Shown here one piece after another: positions 1-7,681 of a DNA stretch of 39,688 bases. Under the pieces are notes generated by a model. That model ran no database searches, was not told the origin of the DNA, and saw nothing but the letters and a program-made list of their open reading frames with translations. The position numbers were made by a program, and so were the translations under genes. The stretch spans positions 1 through 39,688 of the forward strand of contig QHYH01000144.1 of assembly GCA_003223215.1 (NCBI GenBank). The letters run 5' to 3'. Source of the stretch: Acidobacteriota bacterium (GTDB taxonomy: Bacteria > Acidobacteriota > Terriglobia > Acidiferrales > UBA7541). The number at the start of each line of letters is the position of its first letter. The first letter of the stretch is position 1.

Positions 1-127
1 TCAGAAAACCAGAATCTTCCATCGTCACATTACGCGCCATCTGTTCCATCCACTCTTGATTCGGATGACGTGTGACTCCGGCCAAGCATATCCTCCGGCT
101 CTCCAAATGAATGAAAAACAGCACGTA
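1..127 (-). pseudogene. IS integrase, 3' exon fragment (runs off window)
   Basis: Read on the minus strand, this stretch translates without a stop as an rve-type (DDE) integrase core. It begins YVLFFIHLESRRICLAGVTR and continues with a segment containing EWMEQMARN. This pattern is typical of a widespread IS integrase family in which a first catalytic Asp lies upstream (VATDFFTVEVLT) and the strand after it reads YVLFF. The upstream half of the same protein lies at 991-1098, separated by a group II intron. The second catalytic Asp and the Glu would lie beyond base 1. The gene is interrupted and its N-terminal part is missing, so I treat it as a remnant. Family assignment is by recognised motif, not by search. 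Confidence 0.7.
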
Positions 128-990
128 GTACGCCGAGTAGCCAGGCGCGATTACTCGCGCCCAGCCCTCTAAGAACCGTGCGTAACACTTTCGCGTTACA
201 CGGCTCGAGCACTCAACAACGCCCCCTTAACGAACGAGGACGCAGTCTTATTCAAGTGCAATTAAGATAAGACCTACTCGATACTGGGCTTACAGCCGAT
301 TCACACGGCGATGGGAAATTCACCAGGCGTGTGGGAAGCCGCACCAACGGCTTGCGCCGTCGTCATTTGCTTTGCTTCCTGCATCGGTTCCATAAATCGT
401 CTCGAGTGCGAGCACCGGCGAAAAGTCTGCTCCGTTTCCGGCGACGTGATGTTGTCCCGAACAGGCGACGCAACGTCTATCTGCGCTATTACAGCGCCGC
501 ATTCGCTTCCTTTCGCGCTCCCATACCCACATCGCCATTGTCCGCCTCACGGCTTCCTACCCCACGTTTGTGGGGAACGATACGGGTTTACTTTGTTCCG
601 CTGATTGGACATGTCAGGTAGTTTAGGTGCCCTCTGTACGCCGGCAGTGTTGTATCGCCCATGACGGAGGAGATTACACCCTCCGTGCCCACTGCAAAAA
701 GAGCGCCGAGCATCTTCCGCTCCCTTGATGGTAACGACGCTTGCGAGAGTTTGCATCTGCTCACCGTGCTACCAACTCTAGCCCCGATCCGGATCGATGC
801 TCCCAGATGCACCGTTGCCTCGCGGTTCCAGTGCCAACCTTTCGGTTGCAGGATTCATTGTCAGAGTGCTACATAACAGGTCGTTGCCTTCCCGCTATGA
901 CTCCTAGGGTACTCGTCATGGGAGACGAGGTCCGGACGGAAGAGAACTTCTTCCGACGGACAGTCACAATCAACAGCTTTACAGGTCGCA
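128..990 (-). mobile_element. Group II intron without ORF, inserted in an integrase gene
   Basis: The minus strand between the two integrase halves contains a 34-nt domain V (see 173-206) followed by a domain VI-like hairpin (GGCGCGA, loop GTAA, TCGCGCC). The flanking exons rejoin in frame as ...TLRGLIT + YVLFFIHL.... No reverse transcriptase frame is present: about 860 nt is the size of the ribozyme domains alone, so any splicing protein would have to act in trans. The 5' end is near 990 (TGCGACCTG, a poor match to GUGYG). The 3' end lies between 137 (CUAC) and 128 (GUAC); both choices keep the exon frame. Domains I-IV were not folded. The basis is the domain V match plus the split host gene. 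Confidence 0.8.
173..206 (-). ncRNA. Group II intron domain V
   Basis: On the minus strand this 34-nt segment starts GAGCCGTG and ends CACGGTTC. It folds as a lower 7-bp stem (GAGCCGU with ACGGUUC), a two-nucleotide bulge (GC) on the 3' side, an upper 7-bp stem and a GAAA tetraloop. That is the exact length and plan of bacterial group II intron domain V, including the catalytic AGC triad near its 5' end. It is the strongest single piece of evidence for the intron. Confidence 0.92.
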
Positions 991-1098
991 GGTAATCAAC
1001 CCTCTTAGCGTAAGCACTTCCACCGTGAAGAAGTCGGTCGCCACCAACACCGCCATGTGAGCACGGATAAAGTCTTTCCAACTCTTTGCAATACGGGA
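991..1098 (-). pseudogene. IS integrase, 5' exon fragment
   Basis: The minus-strand frame reads RIAKSWKDFIRAHMAVLVATD then FFTVEVLTLRGLIT and stops being integrase at the intron boundary. The Asp in VATDFF is the expected first residue of the DDE triad. Upstream of codon TCC at 1098 the frame has a stop, and the end of the IS110 transposase gene is only about ten bases away (1108). The N-terminal part of the integrase was therefore probably removed or displaced when IS110 inserted. This fragment and 1-127 are two exons of one gene. Confidence 0.7.
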
Positions 1099-1107
1099 TC
1101 ACTCCTC

Positions 1108-2372
1108 CTACGAAAATACCTTCAGGCGGTCTGAGCAAGCGGCTCCAAGGTCACTTTGTGGCCCAGACGTTCCAGTCGCCTGACCAAGGATCGGCGGATT
1201 CGCGTCGATACGGTCAAAGTGATCCGCACCGAGTTCTCGGTAGTCTTCCTTACGCTTCAGCATGTGATAGCCAATAGCTAACAGTGCGTGAGCTACCGCC
1301 ATGACCGCGCGCTTGGCTCCCCGCCGAGCAGCAATGCGCCGATACAGGGCCGAGAGATAGTTGTTCTTGGTCATGGAGACGGCCCAAGCCGCCTGCGACA
1401 AACAACGGCGGAGCGAAACATTGCCTTTGCGCATCTTGCCGCTCAGCCGTTTCCCGGCGCTCTCAAAATTCCCGGGACACAAACAAGCCCAAGAAGCCAG
1501 GTGCCCTGAAGACGGAAACTGATTCATGTCCAATCCGATCTCCGCCAGCATTCCCCAAGCGGTTACCCGATCGACTCCGGGAATGGTGCATAGCCGAGTG
1601 ACCTTATCCTCAAAAGGGAGCATGCGCTTATCGATCTCCTGCTCGATCTCGCTCCGTTTCGATTCCGTGAAGCGCAGGTGCTCGAAGAGCTGTCGGAGCA
1701 AGAATCGATGATGCTCGGTCATACGACCTTCGAGCGCCAATTTCAGTTCCGGGATCTTGTTCCGCAGCAGCCCTTTGGACATATCCGCCAGCCGGGCAGA
1801 GTCTTGCTCCCCGGCGAGCATCGCCTCCAAGATCGCTCTGCCCGAAGCGCCCAAAGCATCGGTCGCTACCGATGCCAACTTAATGTTGGCATCCTCCAAC
1901 ACCTTCTGAATGCGATTCGCAATCCGGTTGATCTCCTGTACCAAACTCACGCGATACCGCGTGAGGTCGCGAAGTTCACGGGTGGGTTGCGGCGGCACGA
2001 AACTCCCGCGGAGCAATCCGTGCTGCAGCAAGTCCGCGATCCACTCGCTGTCTTTCTGGTCCGTCTTCCGACGGGCCCGGCTTTAATGTGTTGCGCATTC
2101 ACCAGCAACACCTCGAACCGCTCCGCAAGAATGTTCCACACCGGCTTCCAGTACACCCCGGTGGATTCCATGGCCACATGGGTTACGCCGCACTGCTCGA
2201 GCCAATCGGCCAACTGCAGCAGATCGTGAGTGAATGTCCCGAAGCGCTTCTTCTCTTTACGGCTCTTCCCCTTGGCCTCAGCCCACAACACACAGGCGGT
2301 AATACTCTTCTTATGCACGTCCAAACCACAACAGCAGGTGATAGACAACTTCCATCGCGCGACTCCTTTCAC
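1108..2372 (-). pseudogene. IS110-family transposase, frameshifted
   Basis: The N-terminal frame (1947-2372) is an IS110-type DEDD transposase domain: CGLDVHKKSITACVLWA carries the first Asp and AMESTGVYWKPVW the Glu. The C-terminal frame (1108-2031) is a Transposase_20 domain with CTIPGVDRVTAWGMLAEIG and FPSSGHLASWACLCPG. Between them the expected DQKDSEWIADLLQHGLL is readable only after a frame change, so one indel lies at about 2068-2082, next to a run of G and C. The Asp pair of the DEDD set is in this second frame. Total coding length is about 420 codons, normal for the family. The copy is probably inactive unless the shift is a sequence error. IS110 elements lack conventional inverted repeats, so I cannot place the exact ends. 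Confidence 0.88.
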
Positions 2373-2575
2373 CGCGCGGCGTCGGACGCTTCGAAAAAGC
2401 GAAAACCTCCTACGCGTGCTCTCCGCAACTTCTGGAGGCTACAATTCGTTGTGCTTCTCAGCGTCCCAGCCATACTCATAAGCGGGCTCTGCGAGCGCCA
2501 GAGTGATACGGCCTCTGTCGCCAACGCGGCTGCACAAACGCTACGCCATCTCGAGCCCATTTTCATCCATCGTTG
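2373..2575 (-). other. Probable IS110 left end, possible bridge-RNA region
   Basis: About 200 bp lie directly upstream of the transposase start, between it and the end of the permease gene. No protein is supported here. In IS110-group elements the non-coding left end upstream of the transposase encodes the bridge (seek) RNA that pairs with target and donor DNA. The length fits, but I did not identify the two loops or the element boundary, so this is position-based inference. Confidence 0.25.
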
Positions 2576-2595
2576 TGGTCCCCTCTGGGGGACCA
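2576..2595 (-). terminator. Stem-loop after the permease gene
   Basis: An 8-bp perfect stem (TGGTCCCC / GGGGACCA) with loop TCTG begins 4 bases past the TAG stop of the permease gene. There is no T-run after it on the minus strand, so intrinsic termination is uncertain. It could equally protect the mRNA 3' end. Confidence 0.4.
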
Positions 2596-2599
2596 TGAC

Positions 2600-5029
2600 C
2601 TACTCATAACGCAGCGCCTCGATCGGATCGACTCTGGTTGCCCGGCGGGCTGGAATGTAGCAGGCCGCAACCGCCACGACGCTGAGCAGCGCAATGACCA
2701 CGGAAAACGATACAGGATCAGTTGCCGTCACTCGGAAGAGGTCCAATTGGCTCGCAAGTAAACGAGCAACTCCGATGCTCGCGAGCGTGCCGACGACAAT
2801 GCCCACACCGACGAAGCTGGCGCCCGTCTGCATAATCAGGCGCAGAACGTCGGCTCGTTGGGCGCCGAGCGCCATGCGCACGCCGATTTCGCGAGTTCGG
2901 TGCGAGACGATGTAGGAGAGAACGCTGTAAAGACCTGCCAGCGCCAACGCGAGACCCAGCGCGGCAAACACACTGAAGAGCGCGACGAGGAAGCGCGGTT
3001 GTGCGGTCCGGAAACCCAGGATCGCTTCAATGGTTATCGGACCGTTGACGGGCTGTTCCCGGTCCATCTCTCGCACCTGCACGCGTAACGCGTTGCCGAA
3101 CGCGTCCGGGTCACCCATCGTGCGGACGGCCAGAACGCGCTGCGGAGGGGCCAGCAGTGTGTAGGGAACAAGGACGGCAGGCTGCGGATCGCTTCGCACG
3201 TCGTCGTTGCGCGCGTTGCCCATTACGCCGATGAGCGTAACGTCAGATGAGGCATTGGCCGAGCTCAGGGTCAACCCTCTCGGAGTTTTGAGTTCATCCA
3301 GCTTGAGGAGTCGGCCCACAGGATCTTCGCCCGCCGGCCATAGCCGGGCGGCCGCCTCGTTTATGACCGCGACGGGCCGGGCGCTGTCGACCTCCTCCTC
3401 CGTGAACATACGTCCTCGCCGGAGCGGTATTCCCAGAGTTCGCAAGTAGTCGGCACCAGCCAGGTGCAGCATGATCGGGCGCGATCCCGACTGAGGCTCG
3501 CCCTCGATGGCAAAGGTCGATTGTGGTCCACCGAATGGAAGGCCGCCGTTGCCGATTGTGGCGGCCTGAACGCCAGGGAGGTGTTTGACGCGCTCCAGTA
3601 GGTTGCGCGCGAAACGATTGCGTTGATCCCACGTCGCATAGCGTTTCGGAGGAAGCGGCAGTCCCACGACCATGACCCGCTGGGGCTGAAAACCCAGATC
3701 GACCTGCTGCAGGGCGATGAAGCTACGGATTGTTAGCCCTGCGCTCACGAGCAGCACGACCGAAAACGCCACCTCGGCGACCACCAGCAGCGCCCGCGTT
3801 CTCTTGCCTGCTGATGCGCTCCCGCTTCGTGCTTCATCCTTAAGCGCCTCGACCAGATCGGGTCGCGATGACTGAAGAGCGGGTATGAGACCAAACAGGA
3901 TTCCGGTGAATGCTGAAATGATGACGCAGAACATCAGCACGTAGACGTTGATCTCGATGCGCGCCTCGTTAGGGACGTTGAAGCTTGGCATCAGCGCTAC
4001 CACCAGCCTGGTCATGCAGGCAGCGAACAGCAGTCCGAGCAGACCTCCGACCAGCGAAACGAGAACGCTTTCCGTCAACAACTGCCGTACGAGCCTGCCC
4101 TGTCCGGCACCTACAGCGAGTCGGATCGCCATTTCCCGCGTTCGCGACGTCCCTCGCGCAAGCTGCAGGTTCGCAACATTCGCGCAAGCGATCAGCAGGA
4201 GCAACCCCACCGCTCCCAAAAGCAGTCGCAGACTCTGCCGCATTTCTCCACTCGCGACGGTGATATCGAGATAGTTCGTCAACGTCGTGGCGAATTCGTC
4301 TCGCGGATAGCCGGTCGGATTGGCCTTCGCGAACTCCCGATGGAGAACATGCAATCGTTGGTCGGCGACGGAGGACGAGGTGCCCGACGCGAGACGCACA
4401 ATCGGGAACACTCCTCGTTGATCGCGGGAATCGATCCCCATGGGCAGCCAGACACCATCCTCAGTCCACCAGCCGAAACGAGGGGGCATGATCCCGATGA
4501 TGGTGTACGGCTGATCATCCAGACGAAGCGTCTTGCCGACAGCGTTCGGGTCGCCTCCAAAGAGCCGTTGCCAACGTCTGAAACTGAGCACAGTGACCAA
4601 TTCCGGTTCACCGGTTGAGCGAATATCTGAAGGCTGAATCGTGCGGCCGATGAGCGGTGGGACTCCCAGAAAGTTAAACGCATTGCCCGAGAGCCGAATT
4701 CCGCTGATCGTTTCAGGCGCAAATTCACCGGTCAGCAATACATTACCAGGACAGGTGGCCATCACATCTGAGAAGGCTGACAACGTCGCCATTTCCAGAT
4801 ATTCCTTCGGCGGATACGGACGCATCCTCTGGTTTGCTGTGGCGCTGCGAAGGCCGGGCGTCCAGATCTCGCCCGGTTTGGCGTAGGGATACGGATCGAT
4901 CAACACGCCGTACACTGCACTGAAGAGCGAAGTCGTTGCACCAATGCCGAGTGCGAGCATGAGCACGGCGGCGACGAAAAAGCCCGAGTGCTTGAAGTGT
5001 TGACGAAGCGCAAATCTGACGTCGTTCAT
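2600..5029 (-). CDS. ADOP-type ABC transporter permease (MacB/FtsX), 809 aa
   Basis: This is a duplicated FtsX-type permease. A first membrane helix lies near residues 17-45 (FFVAAVLMLALGIG), followed by a MacB-like periplasmic domain to about 240. A first FtsX unit spans about 265-395 ([29 protein letters not shown]), then a second periplasmic domain and a second FtsX unit from about 685 to the end (LAGLYSVLSYIVSHRTREIG, VRMALGAQ, terminal ALRYE). Such permeases are abundant in Acidobacteriota and usually lack an adjacent ATPase. This copy has no PadR gene beside it and lacks the N-terminal prefix domain seen in the copy at 30143-32800. It starts at ATG 5029 with a GAGG upstream. The substrate cannot be told; efflux or envelope roles are only family-based guesses. 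Confidence 0.93.
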   Translation of the reverse strand: MNDVRFALRQHFKHSGFFVAAVLMLALGIGATTSLFSAVYGVLIDPYPYAKPGEIWTPGLRSATANQRMRPYPPKEYLEMATLSAFSDVMATCPGNVLLTGEFAPETISGIRLSGNAFNFLGVPPLIGRTIQPSDIRSTGEPELVTVLSFRRWQRLFGGDPNAVGKTLRLDDQPYTIIGIMPPRFGWWTEDGVWLPMGIDSRDQRGVFPIVRLASGTSSSVADQRLHVLHREFAKANPTGYPRDEFATTLTNYLDITVASGEMRQSLRLLLGAVGLLLLIACANVANLQLARGTSRTREMAIRLAVGAGQGRLVRQLLTESVLVSLVGGLLGLLFAACMTRLVVALMPSFNVPNEARIEINVYVLMFCVIISAFTGILFGLIPALQSSRPDLVEALKDEARSGSASAGKRTRALLVVAEVAFSVVLLVSAGLTIRSFIALQQVDLGFQPQRVMVVGLPLPPKRYATWDQRNRFARNLLERVKHLPGVQAATIGNGGLPFGGPQSTFAIEGEPQSGSRPIMLHLAGADYLRTLGIPLRRGRMFTEEEVDSARPVAVINEAAARLWPAGEDPVGRLLKLDELKTPRGLTLSSANASSDVTLIGVMGNARNDDVRSDPQPAVLVPYTLLAPPQRVLAVRTMGDPDAFGNALRVQVREMDREQPVNGPITIEAILGFRTAQPRFLVALFSVFAALGLALALAGLYSVLSYIVSHRTREIGVRMALGAQRADVLRLIMQTGASFVGVGIVVGTLASIGVARLLASQLDLFRVTATDPVSFSVVIALLSVVAVAACYIPARRATRVDPIEALRYE

Positions 5030-5148
5030 ACGAACCTCACGATTGTCACCCCTGAAAGGAGATGTAGCGTACGATATTTTTCACCGAGCCGCTTGGACTC
5101 TGTGGGACGATCCCGGGAGAGTAGGCCCGCGGAATGTCACCGCGAGCC

Positions 5149-5232
5149 CGTGGCTGGCGAATTGCTGTTTTGCTTCGGTGGACAATGTGACATTGCGCTG
5201 AACCTTGACACCGTGCCAATTCGCCAGGGACA
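5149..5232. mobile_element. 84-bp MITE-like element with the same ends as the IS at 5614-6522
   Basis: The left end CGTGGCTGGCGAATTG (5149-5164) and the right end, read inverted, TGTCCCTGGCGAATTG (5217-5232) match the two ends of the neighbouring IS (TGTGGCTGGCGAATTG and TGTCTCTGGCGAATTG). The interior has a perfect palindrome CAATGTGACATTG (5183-5195) and no coding potential. It sits exactly where a VapC-like reading frame loses homology at its C-terminus. It is best read as an internally deleted relative of that IS. Confidence 0.75.
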
Positions 5233-5613
5233 CCCTCTGCTTGTGCTGCCTTGCGCAAATCGCCATCGAGGGTTCCCAGCGGCAATTGGTAACGGCGAGC
5301 GAGCTTTAGGTATGCTGCGTGGTACACTGTGAGGCCATGCTTTTCGCCCAGCGCAAGAACCTCCTTACCCCGAGCGGTCGTGAGCGCTGGTTCGGTGTCG
5401 ATCGGCAGCCGCCCGAGTTCATCCCAGAGCAGTTGAGGTTGTTCTGGCTTGATTCGCTTTCTGCGGACTCCCATCAATAGAGCGTTTGCAACTTCGGTGG
5501 CCCAGTGCGCCGGAACAATAATTCGATCACCCTGCCGTAAGCGTTCGAGAAACTCTTCGGTCCAATTCGTCGCTTCGTCTTCAAAACACCAGGCCAGAGC
5601 TACCGAGGCGTCC
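5233..5613 (-). pseudogene. VapC-like PIN-domain toxin, broken at both ends
   Basis: The middle of the minus-strand frame is a PIN domain. DASVALAWCFEDE contains the first catalytic Asp, IIVPAHWATEVANALL the conserved Glu, and LPLGTLDGDLRKAA the late acidic motif. Where the family normally has YDAAYL this copy has YHAAYL, replacing a metal-binding Asp by His. The residues before DASVA are replaced by the IS end at 5614, and those after AEGV by the 84-bp element ending at 5232. An open frame runs through both insertions (5046-5642), but its terminal sequences are insertion-derived. No antitoxin gene is attached. Loss of a catalytic residue and of both termini argues for an inactive toxin. Confidence 0.8.
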
Positions 5614-6522
5614 TGTGGCTGGCGAATTGTTGTTTCGCCCATATTCCTTTAGGATTTCTCTTCCTGCTACGATTCTGCGATGAGCAATTTGGCGTTCCAT
5701 CTCCAAATCGACAAAGACGTGGTTCGCAGGATTCTCGCCCGTCACTACCGGCCGGGACAGCACCCCGATGGTCCTTCCTGGCTGACGTTCCTGGGCCACA
5801 TGAAAGACAGTCTCTGGAGCATGGATCTGTTCACGTGCAAGTCGGCAACGTTGCGGACCCATTGGGTCCTCGTGGTCATGGATCAGTACACGCGCCGGAT
5901 CATTGGGTTCGGCGTGCATGCGGGCACGGGCGATGGTGTCGCACTCTGTCGGATGTTCAACCGCGCCATTCGAGGGCACCTCTGCTTGCCGAAGTACCTC
6001 AGTTCCGACAACGATCCGCTTTATCAGTTCCACCAATGGCAAGCCAACCTGCGGATACTGGAAGTGACAGAAATCAAGACCATCCCCTACGTTCCCCTGT
6101 CCCATCCGTTCGTCGAAAGGCTGATCGGTACGCTTCGACGGGAGTATTTGGATCGCCTATTGTTCTGGACGAAGGCAGATCTCGAAAACAAACTGCTCGA
6201 TTTCAGTACCTACTTCAACAACCATCGCACGCATACCGCACGGCAAGGGCGAACGCCGGATAGGACTGTGACCCGACCGGTCGTCAATCTCCGCTCATTT
6301 CGATGGCAACCTCATTGTCGATCGTTATATCAGACACCTATGGCTGCGTGATTTTCCCAAGACACGCGCTGCCTGCGGTAATGGTCGACCTCGGCAATGC
6401 TTCCAAAAAAATCATTCGGTGTTTCTCAATCGCAGCGCGTTTCGCCGATCTCATCGTTCAGTCCCACCGGATACGGCGCGATTGCCGGTACAATCGCCTC
6501 CCGTAACAATTCGCCAGAGACA
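5614..6522 (+). mobile_element. IS element with 18-bp imperfect inverted repeats
   Basis: The left repeat TGTGGCTGGCGAATTGTT (5614-5631) and the right repeat AACAATTCGCCAGAGACA (6505-6522) are inverted copies, 16 of 18 identical. The element is 909 bp and encodes one rve integrase (5680-6351). I see no convincing target-site duplication: the flanks share only CC. It splits a VapC gene just upstream of the codon for its first catalytic Asp. Confidence 0.78.
5680..6351 (+). CDS. IS integrase/transposase (DDE, rve core), N-terminally shortened
   Basis: A 223-residue frame with an integrase core. WSMDLF has the first Asp (about residue 48), YLSSDNDPLYQFH the second, and HPFVERLIGTLRREYLDRL the Glu. 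After that comes YFNNHRTHTARQGRTPDR, the usual C-terminal signature. Full-length relatives carry some 150 or more extra N-terminal residues with a helix-turn-helix. Here only 66 bp separate the IS end from the start, and the codons before ATG 5680 (RISLPATILR, then a stop) look like decayed integrase in another frame. The element has therefore probably lost its DNA-binding half by internal deletion and may be non-autonomous. The catalytic triad itself is intact. Confidence 0.82.
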   Translation: MSNLAFHLQIDKDVVRRILARHYRPGQHPDGPSWLTFLGHMKDSLWSMDLFTCKSATLRTHWVLVVMDQYTRRIIGFGVHAGTGDGVALCRMFNRAIRGHLCLPKYLSSDNDPLYQFHQWQANLRILEVTEIKTIPYVPLSHPFVERLIGTLRREYLDRLLFWTKADLENKLLDFSTYFNNHRTHTARQGRTPDRTVTRPVVNLRSFRWQPHCRSLYQTPMAA

Positions 6523-6702
6523 CCTGACAGCATGGAGACGGCTTTCCTTCGCTGATGGGCGGCCGATGGAGTTTTTGGCAGGGACAGGCTCAGCGGCCGC
6601 GTCTTAGAACCGCGCACAACAGTCACTAGGCGCCTCCGTCACTGGCGAACAATCGTCTTGACGCTACAGGCGAGTTCCTCCACAATGGAGGAGTTTAGGA
6701 GT

Positions 6703-6939
6703 ATGACTGTGGCGATCCTCAACATCAAGAATCTTCCCGACGCTCTCTACAAGAAGCTTCAGGCTCGGGCGAAGCGCCAACACCGATCGATCGCTCAGGA
6801 GATAACGCATCTACTCAGCGAGGCTCTTGAAACGCCGAAGCCATTGTCCATCCTTGATCTCAAGGGGCTGGGTAAAGAGCACTGGAGGGAAGTTGACCCG
6901 TCCACACATGTTGCGCGAGAGCGAAGTTCATGGGATTGA
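6703..6939 (+). CDS. vapB: VapB-like ribbon-helix-helix antitoxin
   Basis: A 78-residue protein starting MTVAILNIKNLPDALYKKLQ. The beta-strand followed by two helices (ARAKRQHRSIAQEITHLLSE) is the FitA/VapB-type RHH fold, which binds operator DNA as a dimer. The C-terminal tail (HWREVDPSTHVARERSSWD) would wrap the toxin. The start at 6703 is chosen because GGAGGAG (6687-6693) lies 9 bases upstream; longer starts would include that Shine-Dalgarno in the coding region. The stop TGA overlaps the toxin start, so the two are translationally coupled. The pair probably represses its own promoter. Confidence 0.85.
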   Translation: MTVAILNIKNLPDALYKKLQARAKRQHRSIAQEITHLLSEALETPKPLSILDLKGLGKEHWREVDPSTHVARERSSWD

Positions 6940-7373
6940 TGGCCGATCTCGGGCGCGGCCCTGTGGGTGTGGACACCGTCATCTTCATCTACTTCATCGA
7001 AGAACATCCCCAGTTCGTTCCGCTGCTTGAGCGGCTTTTCAGAGAGGTCGACAATGGACGCAGGGAATTGGTTACGTCGGCGCTTACTTTGTTGGAAGTT
7101 TTGGTCGTTCCCTACCGTTCGGGAGACCATCTGCTGGCCGGGCGTTATGAAGCTCTTCTCACTCGGAGTCGCGGGGTTCGGGTTGCAGAGATTTCGCGGG
7201 ATCATCTGCGCGCCGCTGCGCAGCTAAGAGCTGCGACGGGAGTCAAGACGCCGGACTCCCTTCAGCTTGTGGCCGCTTTGGCGGCTGGCTGTGCCACTTT
7301 TCTCACCAATGATCGCGACCTCCCGACTATACGCGGCCTGCGTATCTTACAATTGGTTTCTTACTGTAGGTGA
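6930..7373 (+). CDS. vapC: VapC-like PIN-domain RNase toxin
   Basis: A 147-residue PIN protein. VGVDTVIFIYFIEEHPQF gives the first Asp, TSALTLLEVLVVPYR the Glu, TGVKTPDSLQLVAALAAG the third acidic residue (PDSLQ) and FLTNDRDLPTI the last Asp. All four positions expected of an active VapC are present. ATG 6930 overlaps the antitoxin end; ATG 6939, forming TGATG with the antitoxin stop, is an equally good start. The family cleaves RNA, often tRNA or rRNA, when the antitoxin is degraded. Unlike the VapC at 5233-5613, this copy looks functional. Confidence 0.88.
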   Translation: MGLMADLGRGPVGVDTVIFIYFIEEHPQFVPLLERLFREVDNGRRELVTSALTLLEVLVVPYRSGDHLLAGRYEALLTRSRGVRVAEISRDHLRAAAQLRAATGVKTPDSLQLVAALAAGCATFLTNDRDLPTIRGLRILQLVSYCR

Positions 7374-7400
7374 TCTTGCACAACTACGAAAGCGCTCAGT

Positions 7401-7654
7401 ATGCTGCCAAAGGTCCTTGCTGTGTCGACCGACATTTATCAATGGTTCCTTATGGGTGAATTGGCACGAGCGCAGGATAGCGAATGGAAGCGGCAAGAAC
7501 TGCTGGATGCCATTCCTGGAGCAGGCCCCTTTTGGGTGTTTCGGAGCACGATTCGAAGGCTGGGCAGAAAACAGAGTTGCTCTAAGTTCCGTAAGCAAGC
7601 GCTGCAGAAATAGCACGCGACTGGCTGGAGGAGCACAATCTCCCGTTCAGGTAG
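7401..7654 (+). pseudogene. UPF0158 family protein, truncated and frameshifted
   Basis: The frame from 7401 contains KRQELLDAIPGAGPFWVFRS then TIRRLGRKQ, which matches the conserved LLDA..GRGAFRRFKD core of UPF0158 (PF03682). After SKFRKQAL the frame hits TAG. The family's C-terminal end, EIARDWLEEHNLPFR, is readable in the next frame and stops at 7654, so one indel lies near 7600. The N-terminal half of the family is absent. The function of UPF0158 is unknown. The gene follows the vapBC pair but is not obviously part of it. Confidence 0.7.
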
Positions 7655-7681
7655 CGGCGCACACTTGAAGTGAGAAGAGAC

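Noticed and set aside
5610-6526. Target-site duplication of the IS
   Set aside because: Flanks share only two bases (CC). No duplication of a credible length was found.
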